9,036 bases of DNA, taken from assembly GCA_015663065.1 (NCBI GenBank), contig DQSX01000137.1, forward strand, positions 1-9,036. Reading direction: 5' to 3'. This document shows positions 1 to 5,936 of the stretch, one piece after another. The notes under the pieces were generated by a model that made no database searches, was not told the origin of the DNA, and worked only from the letters and a program-made list of their open reading frames with translations. Each line of letters begins with the position of its first letter. The stretch's first letter is position 1. The position numbers were made by a program, and so were the translations under genes. The DNA comes from Sulfurovum sp. GTDB taxonomy: Bacteria; Campylobacterota; Campylobacteria; Campylobacterales; Sulfurovaceae.

Positions 1-56
1 AATAGTGATAGTAATAATATTTTTGTCATATATTTTAGCCTATTGAAGTGATATAT

Positions 57-80
57 GTTACCACGATTATACGTGGTAAC
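57..80 (-). terminator. Palindromic stem-loop downstream of the last gene
   Basis: GTTACCACG (57-65) and CGTGGTAAC (72-80) form a perfect 9-bp stem with a 6-base loop, 18 bases after the stop of the gene at 99-836. In the minus-strand RNA it is followed by AUAUAUCACUUC rather than a U-run. It is placed as an operon-end terminator would be, but it could also be a protein-binding palindrome or an RNA 3'-end stabiliser. The remaining 56 bases to the window edge are AT-rich, with no gene or site that can be supported. Confidence 0.45.
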
Positions 81-98
81 GAGGGAAGAATTGAGATA

Positions 99-836
99 TT
101 ATCTACTTTTTAAGTAAAGTCCTATTGCTTGCATCTGCTTAGGATTCAGATCTTTACAAAGTTTGTTTTCAACGATAAATGCTTTAGCTTCAGCTGTGGT
201 GGCAAATTTATTGTCTGTCTTTTGACACATTTTACCATACATCATTTCACCTTTTTTCGTCATCATAGCTTGCTTTTTAGCAACCATTTTACTGTCTTTG
301 GCAAAATCATCCTCTGCTGCTTTATATGCACCACTGTAATCAACTACTTTACCGCCATTTGCTTTGGCAAACGCTTCTGCGTCAGCTTTGTTGGCAAAAG
401 CATATTTACTTACCATGGTCATCGTACCTTTTTTGGCAGATCCTACCACATACGTAGCTTTTTCTACAGGGATGAACTTAAGCGTTGTTACGTCTACCAC
501 TTTAATATCTGTAAGTTTAGACCCCTTTTGCATATCTTCAACAATACAATGGATAGAACAATACTGTTTTACTTTCCCATCTACAGTTGCTGCATGGTTT
601 GTTTTATAGAACATAGGTAAAGTCATTCCACATTCAGGACAGAACATTTTAGCGTTACCCTCTTGGAGTATAGTTGCTTGTCCCGCAGGTACCATTTGGA
701 ACATTTTCGGCATTGTCTTAGGTTTTTGGGATGATTTCATCGCTGCACCACATTTCCCTGCACCACACTTCATCTCTGCCTGTGCAAATGTAGCCATAGT
801 TCCTAGTGCCAGTAATATTAATAACAATTTTTTCAT
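99..836 (-). CDS. Met-rich NosL-family copper protein with C-terminal extension
   Basis: A 245-residue exported protein. A signal peptide (1-20, cleavage after AQA) is followed by a cysteine motif MKCGAGKCGAAMK (22-34) and a Met-rich stretch. The NosL-type core has the copper motif MFCPECGM (64-71), a second metal-ligand cluster YCSIHC (92-97), and the strand-helix ending KADAEAFAKANGGKVVDY. After about residue 185 comes an unusual tail: a cluster of Met (MM, MM, M) around C204, then C227 and a helix KQMQAIGLYL. This has the spacing of a small cytochrome c domain but no CxxCH. There is no lipobox, unlike true NosL. It lies 71 bases after the PAS gene, with AAGGA six bases from the ATG, and may be read through or have its own promoter. 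A periplasmic copper buffer or donor for NosZ is the likely role, inferred from motifs and context. Confidence 0.8.
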   Translation of the reverse strand: MKKLLLILLALGTMATFAQAEMKCGAGKCGAAMKSSQKPKTMPKMFQMVPAGQATILQEGNAKMFCPECGMTLPMFYKTNHAATVDGKVKQYCSIHCIVEDMQKGSKLTDIKVVDVTTLKFIPVEKATYVVGSAKKGTMTMVSKYAFANKADAEAFAKANGGKVVDYSGAYKAAEDDFAKDSKMVAKKQAMMTKKGEMMYGKMCQKTDNKFATTAEAKAFIVENKLCKDLNPKQMQAIGLYLKSR

Positions 837-854
837 ATTATTTCCTTATAGTTT

Positions 855-874
855 TGATAATCTATGATAATCTA
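855..874. repeat. Tandem 10-bp direct repeat upstream of the distal NosL-like gene
   Basis: Plus-strand TGATAATCTA occurs twice without a gap (855-864 and 865-874). Ten-base spacing puts both copies on the same face of the helix, as in many operators. On the minus strand a weak -10-like TATCAT (864-869) lies within the repeat, about 30 bases before the gene at 99-836. No matching -35 is visible. A regulator site is possible but unproven. Confidence 0.35.
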
Positions 875-882
875 TTAGTGTT

Positions 883-905
883 AATTAACTGTTAAATAGT
901 TAATT
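883..905. repeat. AT-rich inverted repeat after the PAS gene
   Basis: AATTAACT (883-890) and AGTTAATT (898-905) form a perfect 8-bp inverted repeat around a 7-base spacer, two bases beyond the PAS gene stop. It includes part of a second small palindrome, GTTAATTAAC (880-889). The stem has almost no GC and no U-run follows on the minus strand, so it would terminate poorly. Repeated TTAAC words could be a protein-binding site. Confidence 0.3.
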
Positions 906-907
906 TT

Positions 908-1432
908 CTAATAAAATCTGTGAATTTCTTCCATAATATTAGCAAACTCCATATCATCACCCTTCTCTTTCAGAAATGATATAAGATATTTTTCTGAAGC
1001 TTCAATACCCTCATTTTTTTCTATCTCTAAAAGTTTAGCATAAAGATCAGCAATAATCTCGATCACATGTTTAGAAATGCTTTTTCTTGCTGCGTGATAA
1101 CCAATGATCTTTCCTGTATCTGTATCTCTTCTGGTTTCAAACTCGGTAAATATCCAGTAATATCTACCATCTTTTGCAAGGTTCTTAATTACTGCATTGA
1201 TATTTTTACCTTGAGAGATCGTTTCCCATAAAAGTTTAAAAACTACTTTTGGCATATCGGGATGACGAACAATGCTGTGTGGTTTGCCGATCAATTCTTC
1301 TTTAGTGTAACCAGCAACTTCCATAAAATAATCATTACAAAAGGTGATCTTCCCTTTTTCATCCGTCTCAGAAACAATATATCTTTTAGGATCCAGTTGT
1401 ATCTCTTCATCTATTGGTGTTGGTTTTTGCAT
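908..1432 (-). CDS. Stand-alone Aer/CetB-type PAS redox-sensor protein
   Basis: A 174-residue soluble protein with no signal peptide or membrane segment. Residues about 18-118 form a PAS domain closely resembling the FAD-binding PAS of the aerotaxis receptor Aer: NDYFMEVAGYTKEELIGKPH, then VRHPDMP (55-61), W69, and DGRYYW. R56, H57, D59 and W69 correspond to Aer residues linked to FAD binding. The remaining 55 residues are helical and charged, with no recognised output domain. In Campylobacter, CetB is a similar short PAS protein that signals through the separate membrane transducer CetA, making energy taxis the best-supported role. It starts one base after the stop of the preceding NosL-like gene, with GAAGGA as ribosome site, so it belongs to the nos transcript. 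A soluble regulator acting on another partner is the alternative. Confidence 0.82.
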   Translation of the reverse strand: MQKPTPIDEEIQLDPKRYIVSETDEKGKITFCNDYFMEVAGYTKEELIGKPHSIVRHPDMPKVVFKLLWETISQGKNINAVIKNLAKDGRYYWIFTEFETRRDTDTGKIIGYHAARKSISKHVIEIIADLYAKLLEIEKNEGIEASEKYLISFLKEKGDDMEFANIMEEIHRFY

Positions 1433-1433
1433 C

Positions 1434-1940
1434 TTAAATCCTTCCGTTTAAAAGTCTGATAAGCGCATCAGACACTTCATCAAACTTTAAAATTCTTTTT
1501 CCGCTATAGGCTTTGGCAAACTTCTCAGCCGCTTCTTTCGTTGCAAAAGGTACCAGATCATCACCTGCAGGTGAAGTGGCTCTGCTTCCATAGACAAAAA
1601 AAGATGTTTCCGCATTGACAGGTTTCAAAGTTTCATAATCTGTGACTATGATCTGGGAAAAGTCTCTCTCACTTTTCACACCCACATCAAACCATTTTCC
1701 TGGTCTATAGTAAAATTCAAACATCGATTTTGGAGAGGAGAAATAGACGGTCTTGCCATTTCTCACTTTGATCTTGGCGATCCATTTCGGCTCTTTATAA
1801 ACTTTAAAGTGTCGCACCAGACAGGTGGTGTTTTTATCATAGTTCAAAAAGTATCTCTTCTTAACATTAAACGGCTTTGCCTCTTGTGCTGCAGACAATA
1901 TCGCTGTAAAAAGCACTAGAACTACCAGTAAATATCGCAT
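1434..1940 (-). CDS. NosL-family periplasmic protein lacking the copper motif
   Basis: A 168-residue protein with a signal peptide (about 1-18, probable cleavage after SAA). It resembles the C-terminal part of NosL proteins: a hydrophobic strand, a glycine-serine turn, then DLVPFATKEAAEKFAKAYSGKRILKFDEV, a pattern shared with the NosL-like gene at 99-836 (KYAFANKADAEAFAKANGGKVVDY). The CxxCxM copper motif is missing; the only cysteine is C40 (NTTCLVRHF). A YFSSPKSMFEFYYRPG block sits where NosL has its FDDIGCALLWF block. Start: the ATG at 1938-1940 has AGGAG five bases upstream; a longer reading frame reaches into nosY but would spoil the signal peptide. The gene follows nosY by 10 bases, so it is co-transcribed. 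It may be a partner of NosL that scaffolds or receives copper; that role is inference. Confidence 0.72.
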   Translation of the reverse strand: MRYLLVVLVLFTAILSAAQEAKPFNVKKRYFLNYDKNTTCLVRHFKVYKEPKWIAKIKVRNGKTVYFSSPKSMFEFYYRPGKWFDVGVKSERDFSQIIVTDYETLKPVNAETSFFVYGSRATSPAGDDLVPFATKEAAEKFAKAYSGKRILKFDEVSDALIRLLNGRI

Positions 1941-1950
1941 TTTCACTCCT

Positions 1951-2778
1951 TTATACCAAATCTTTTTTTGTAAAAATTCTAAAGCCCAAAAAGGCAAAAA
2001 ACAATCCAAGCAAGAGCGGATAGACTATAGAGACAAAGAGAAACATTTTCTGACTCATCATATCGAGTATGTAAAATGCAACGGGTCCCATCACAGTAAG
2101 CTGCGGATCAAAAAGTGAGATGGCAGCCACTCTGAACACCTCCATAGGGTTCACCAGTGCAATACCGATGATCAGGCCTGTGCTCATACGCTCCTGCATC
2201 ATTAAAGAGATCAGGGCAATGTCTATAAATGCCAAAAGAAAGATCCAGACAAAAAAGGAGATACCCAGTGCCATCTCTGAAGATTTCACAATAGAGGAGA
2301 CAAAAAATGCAATACCCAAAAATGCTGATGACATGGCAAAAAGCAGTCCTGTGTAGAGGAAAAAGATACTCCAGGGCACCTCTGCTCCTTTAATCACACC
2401 ATAAAGTATGGCAAAGATCATCGCCATGAATACCGGCAGGAATACGGTGATGAAGCGTCCAAAGACCTTCCCCCAGTAATACTGCTTTAACGAGATAGGA
2501 AAAGAGAGCATATATTCTAAAATGTGGCTGTCTCTGTCACCCGATATGGAACGTACGGTCGTAATGAGAATAAAAATAGGCAGAATAACGATGGTTACCT
2601 GAATATACATCAAAAGCAGTCGGCTGAGTCCTGAAAAACCCATGACCTGCGACTCTGTGATCCCTGCAATGAAAAAAAGTGCGATCAGTCCTCCAAAGAC
2701 CAGAGAGTATATGATGAACCAGTTGGCACGAATAGACTCTTTGAGATCAAGGTATGAGATTAGAAGTAAATTCTTCAA
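1951..2778 (-). CDS. nosY: NosY, ABC transporter permease for CuZ maturation
   Basis: Membrane partner of NosF; NosDFY is required to build the copper-sulfur site of NosZ. The 275-residue protein is strongly hydrophobic, with about six to seven helices (near 20-40, 55-78, 107-130, 136-162, 167-192, 201-210 and 246-268). It carries SGDRDSHILEYMLSFP (about 79-94) and NPMEVFRVAAISLFD (210-224), both characteristic of NosY permeases. The start codon is TTG (2776-2778), supported by AAGGAG six bases upstream (2785-2790) and by the lack of an in-frame ATG until well inside helix 1. The TTG overlaps the nosL TGA stop in a TTGA junction. Confidence 0.92.
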   Translation of the reverse strand: MKNLLLISYLDLKESIRANWFIIYSLVFGGLIALFFIAGITESQVMGFSGLSRLLLMYIQVTIVILPIFILITTVRSISGDRDSHILEYMLSFPISLKQYYWGKVFGRFITVFLPVFMAMIFAILYGVIKGAEVPWSIFFLYTGLLFAMSSAFLGIAFFVSSIVKSSEMALGISFFVWIFLLAFIDIALISLMMQERMSTGLIIGIALVNPMEVFRVAAISLFDPQLTVMGPVAFYILDMMSQKMFLFVSIVYPLLLGLFFAFLGFRIFTKKDLV

Positions 2779-3248
2779 TAGGCTCTCCTTTGGTTGTTTT
2801 GTGCTTCGATCTTATGTACCTGTACAGAGAGTGCATCATAGGAGATCACTTTTTGACTCTCTTTTATATCCTCTTTTTTTGTATGGGCTGAAAAACCGTA
2901 AGCCATAGGCGTGACATTGCCGGCATCATAAAATGCCTCTCTTGCGTCTATCCACTCTCCTGTTTTTGCATCGGTGATCCACACTTTTGCCTGCTCTTTC
3001 CAGGCTATTTTTTCTTCATCGAACCAGAGCAGGGCACAGCCTATGTCATCGAACATATAGGATCTTCCTGTTTTGGGGTTGATCACCTGTACGCTGTGAT
3101 ATCTGTCAGAAGTGACCATTTTACATCGTTCACACATGTCTCTGTCCCAATGCACCTCTTGAAGCTCTGTGCTGATCTGCTTCTTTTCACAGCCTGAAAA
3201 ACCTGCTACAAGAAGCAGTGAAAAGAGAAAGGTTTTAATAACGCTCAT
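2775..3248 (-). CDS. nosL: NosL, copper-chaperone lipoprotein
   Basis: NosL is an outer-membrane or periplasmic-face copper(I) lipoprotein that supplies copper for NosZ maturation. The 157-residue product has a lipoprotein signal ending in FSGC (17-20) and the family copper motif MCERCKM (38-44), followed by the conserved FDDIGCALLWF block (about 66-76). Several Met and His residues lie towards the C-terminus. The gene is wedged between nosF and nosY: its start overlaps nosF by 14 bases, and its TGA stop overlaps the TTG start of nosY. A possible ribosome site (AAAGG) lies about ten bases upstream inside nosF. It is the only one of the three NosL-family proteins here with both lipobox and canonical motif, so it is probably the true NosL. 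Confidence 0.9.
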   Translation of the reverse strand: MSVIKTFLFSLLLVAGFSGCEKKQISTELQEVHWDRDMCERCKMVTSDRYHSVQVINPKTGRSYMFDDIGCALLWFDEEKIAWKEQAKVWITDAKTGEWIDAREAFYDAGNVTPMAYGFSAHTKKEDIKESQKVISYDALSVQVHKIEAQNNQRRAY

Positions 3249-3873
3249 CAGACACTACCTTTCCCATATCCATATAGATCTGACGATTGACGATGGACTC
3301 TACCTCTTCTATACGGTGGGTAACAAAAAGAGATAACTTCTCCCCTCGGTTCTCCTGTAAAAGTCTATAGAAATCATCTCTAGCTTTAGGGTCAAGGTTG
3401 GCCGTAGGTTCATCGTAGATAACGATCTCAGACTCTTTTGCCAAAGAGATCGCGATCAGGAGTTTCTGTTTCATTCCTCCCGAGAGTTTAAAAAATGATT
3501 TTCCCAAATTGGCTTTAATATCAAGCTTCATGGCATTGGCATAGTGGTAGATACGCTTTTCATCTACGCCCGAACTTTGACAGACATAATAGAGCAGTTC
3601 TTGCAGACTCAATTTTATAGGAGGGGGAAGCTGGGGCACAAAAGAGATATATTTCAAAACTTCTGTGCGCTCTTTTATAGGGTCCAGACCGTTGACAAGG
3701 AGTGAACCGCTGCTTGGGTGATAGTATCCCAGTATGGAACGTATAAGTGTTGTTTTTCCTGCACCATTGGCACCCATCAGTGCTACGGCATCCCCTTTAT
3801 GAAAATCCAGGGTCACTGCATCCAGTGAGAGTGTTTTCTCAAATTTTTTGCTTAAATCTTTTATTGCGATCAT
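3235..3873 (-). CDS. nosF: NosF, ABC transporter ATPase for CuZ maturation
   Basis: Cytoplasmic ATPase partner of the permease NosY and of periplasmic NosD. All nucleotide-binding motifs are intact: Walker A GANGAGKTT (34-42), Q-loop Q81 in FVPQ, signature LSGGMKQK (130-137), Walker B IVIYDEP (150-156), D-loop NLD (159-161) and switch H186 in VTHR. At 212 residues it is a bare nucleotide-binding domain, about 90 residues shorter than the NosF of pseudomonads. No clear ribosome site precedes the ATG, which abuts the nosH stop, so translation is probably coupled to nosH. Its 3' end overlaps nosL by 14 bases. Confidence 0.93.
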   Translation of the reverse strand: MIAIKDLSKKFEKTLSLDAVTLDFHKGDAVALMGANGAGKTTLIRSILGYYHPSSGSLLVNGLDPIKERTEVLKYISFVPQLPPPIKLSLQELLYYVCQSSGVDEKRIYHYANAMKLDIKANLGKSFFKLSGGMKQKLLIAISLAKESEIVIYDEPTANLDPKARDDFYRLLQENRGEKLSLFVTHRIEEVESIVNRQIYMDMGKVVSDERY

Positions 3874-4779
3874 TTATACCAAACTTTTTAATCTAAAATC
3901 AAATTTCAATGCATCTTCATGACACACATCGATACATCTTCCGCATAGTGTACAGTCTGCACCTGTAATGTAAGCTGTTTTGATCTCTTTTTCATCGATC
4001 TGTTTTTTATATTTGGCTTTGGTGATCTCTAAAACCTGATTTTCAAAACAGACATCATGGCAGACCATACAGCTGTCACAGTTGTCATTCCACTCTATTC
4101 TAAGGGCAGATGCTTTTCCTATTATGCCGTAGGTCGTGCCGATGGGGCAGATATAGGTACACCAGGCACGTCTTGAAAAGAAAACTTCCAGTGCAAGCAC
4201 CAAAAGAACCCAGATCAGAGCCAGTGACCATCCGTAGGTTATTGCCCTGCTCAGTATGCCTACCACATTAAAGGTTTCAAACACCATATAGCCCGAAGTA
4301 AATGCCAGTATCAGGAACATTGCCCAAAAAATATAACGCACACGATGGTCAAACTTTCTACTCTTGATGATCTTTTTGGAAACCAGTGTATTGTGCCACT
4401 TCTCACCAATTTCAGAGAGTATGCCGTAAGGACAGACCCAGGCACAGTAAGAACGTCCGCCCACCAAAAGGTAAAAGATGATGATCGTAGAGGTTCCGAT
4501 GATCATATTGATATGCATATGGTGTTCTGCCAGGAACATCTCTGCTGTAGTGAAAGGGTCGATCAGGTGGAAACCAAGAAAACGTGAACCGCTCAAGGTC
4601 CCTTCAAGTGTTTGGATATCGATAAAAAAAGACAAAAAGAATAGCAAATGAATAGCGATCACCAATATCCAGCGCTTTGAACGGTAAGATAAAAACTTTT
4701 TACCCTCTCTTGTTGTGCTGATAAATGTAGACCAGAACGATGTGTTCTTGATGGTCTCTCTGTTGCTATACTTATCCAT
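3874..4779 (-). CDS. nosH: NosH, NapH-like membrane polyferredoxin
   Basis: A 301-residue integral membrane iron-sulfur protein of the NapH/NosR-C-terminal type. Helices are visible at about 36-53, 90-107, 149-168 and 182-200. Two CxxxCP motifs (C112/C116 in CAWVCP and C207/C211 in CTYICP) end helices 2 and 4 and are the family hallmark. Two [4Fe-4S] ferredoxin motifs follow at the cytoplasmic C-terminus: C234-C237-C240-C244 and C276-C279-C282-C286. By analogy with NapH it would oxidise menaquinol or pass electrons across the membrane to NosG and the cytochromes; this is inferred. Start: ATG with GAGGAG five bases upstream. The stop codon TAA is immediately followed by the nosF ATG. Confidence 0.92.
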   Translation of the reverse strand: MDKYSNRETIKNTSFWSTFISTTREGKKFLSYRSKRWILVIAIHLLFFLSFFIDIQTLEGTLSGSRFLGFHLIDPFTTAEMFLAEHHMHINMIIGTSTIIIFYLLVGGRSYCAWVCPYGILSEIGEKWHNTLVSKKIIKSRKFDHRVRYIFWAMFLILAFTSGYMVFETFNVVGILSRAITYGWSLALIWVLLVLALEVFFSRRAWCTYICPIGTTYGIIGKASALRIEWNDNCDSCMVCHDVCFENQVLEITKAKYKKQIDEKEIKTAYITGADCTLCGRCIDVCHEDALKFDFRLKSLV

Positions 4780-4804
4780 AACGTCTCCTCTCTTTTGGCT
4801 TCAA

Positions 4805-5308
4805 TTACTTTTTTGCAGCTGCCGCTCTTGCAGGGAAATCACCGATCTCATCTGCAAATTCTCTTAAGGCTTTTTCATCAAGGTGCAGCAAAAGACCTTT
4901 CATGACAATATTCTCTTTTCTGCCTGCTTTAAAGTCTACCAGCTGCTGGAAAATATCATCTGCAGACTGACCGATGAGTTTTGGACCCATCATTGGTTTT
5001 CCGTTTTGGAAACCTGAACCATTCACACCGTGACAGGAAGCACATTTACTCTTATAGGCTTGACTCACTTCAAAGGCACCTGCATTTCCTGCTTTGTCTC
5101 TCAGTGCTTTAAGCTTATCATCCTCTTTTTGTCTGTCATCCTTCTCTTTGGTCTGGGTACTTTGTGCAGCCCCTCTGTCACCTATATCGGCGATCACTTT
5201 ACCATGTTGCCCACCATTATACGCACCGCCTTTTGAGGCTACCCATCCTGCCGTGGCAACAATGATGAGCATTAAAACGGCCACCATACTATTTTTAAGA
5301 TTTAACAT
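4805..5308 (-). CDS. nosC2: NosC2, membrane-anchored monohaem cytochrome c
   Basis: A 167-residue cytochrome c, paralogous to NosC1. It has a single N-terminal helix (about 7-24) without a lipobox, which may be an uncleaved anchor. A charged segment (about 50-75) is followed by the haem motif CASCH (89-93, within SKCASCHGVNGSG). M136 is the likely axial ligand. The C-terminal helix ADEIGDF matches ADEIYEF of NosC1. The tail is alanine- and lysine-rich. It probably acts in the same relay as NosC1 to the cytochrome c domain of NosZ. It overlaps nosC1 by one base and ends 25 bases before nosH. Confidence 0.88.
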   Translation of the reverse strand: MLNLKNSMVAVLMLIIVATAGWVASKGGAYNGGQHGKVIADIGDRGAAQSTQTKEKDDRQKEDDKLKALRDKAGNAGAFEVSQAYKSKCASCHGVNGSGFQNGKPMMGPKLIGQSADDIFQQLVDFKAGRKENIVMKGLLLHLDEKALREFADEIGDFPARAAAAKK

Positions 5309-5928
5309 TATTTCTTCTCCCTCATTTTACTAATAGCCTGATTAAATTCATAGATCTCATCAGCCAGTGTACGGATCTCTTCTTCACTCATCTGTTTAAT
5401 AAGACCATCCATCAAAGGATTGGATTTTTTACCCGTTTTAAAATCTGCAATTTGATTGAAGATATAGTCTGAATCTCTTGAAAGCAGTGAAGGTCCGATG
5501 ATCCCGTTGGCATAGTCATCATGACAGGCAGAACATTTGACTCTGAATGTTTTACTTAATTTTTGAACCATCATTGAGACCTGGACCTTCTCATAAGGAC
5601 TTCTTACATGGATATTAGCATCCACCACTGTTCTTGGTTTTACCCGTACCGAAGCATCTTTATTTGCAGGCATTGCTTTGGGATCGTATTCGCTTTTGAT
5701 GTTATAGTCATAGTAATACGATTTACTTTGGTTTTTATCTACATCTTTTGTTTTTACTTTGATCTCCCGGGCATTCTCATTGCTGAGTACTTCGATCTTG
5801 CCTGCCTGCACTTCTTTACTTTGGGCTTTTGAAACCTCTTTTGCTTTCTCTTCACCACATCCTGTGATCAAAACCAACAGTAGCAGACCGGAAGCCAATA
5901 TTGAGATTTTTTTATGTCTATTTTGCAT
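5308..5928 (-). CDS. nosC1: NosC1, monohaem cytochrome c lipoprotein
   Basis: A 206-residue cytochrome c with a lipoprotein signal: a hydrophobic stretch ends in ITGC (residues 21-24), so the mature protein is probably lipid-anchored at C24. A charged linker (about 25-120) rich in Lys, Asp and Tyr leads to the haem domain with CSACH at 132-136. The likely axial Met is M173, from alignment with the neighbouring paralogue NosC2 (LMDGL versus VMKGL). It is likely to carry electrons between the NosGH module and NosZ; the exact position in the chain is not settled by sequence. ATG lies eight bases after the nosG stop, with AGGAAA overlapping that stop. Its own stop overlaps the nosC2 start by one base (TAATG), so the two cytochromes are translationally linked. 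Confidence 0.88.
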   Translation of the reverse strand: MQNRHKKISILASGLLLLVLITGCGEEKAKEVSKAQSKEVQAGKIEVLSNENAREIKVKTKDVDKNQSKSYYYDYNIKSEYDPKAMPANKDASVRVKPRTVVDANIHVRSPYEKVQVSMMVQKLSKTFRVKCSACHDDYANGIIGPSLLSRDSDYIFNQIADFKTGKKSNPLMDGLIKQMSEEEIRTLADEIYEFNQAISKMREKK

Positions 5929-5936
5929 CTATTTTC

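Noticed and set aside
1434..2009. Longer version of the second NosL-like gene starting inside nosY
   Set aside because: The extra 23 residues would precede the signal peptide, while the ATG at 1940 has AGGAG at good spacing and gives a proper signal peptide.
1949..3886. The words TTTATACCAAA near 1950 and again near 3874 as a possible dispersed repeat
   Set aside because: Only 11 bases are shared, and both fall at gene ends encoding a similar -LV stop; coincidence is sufficient.
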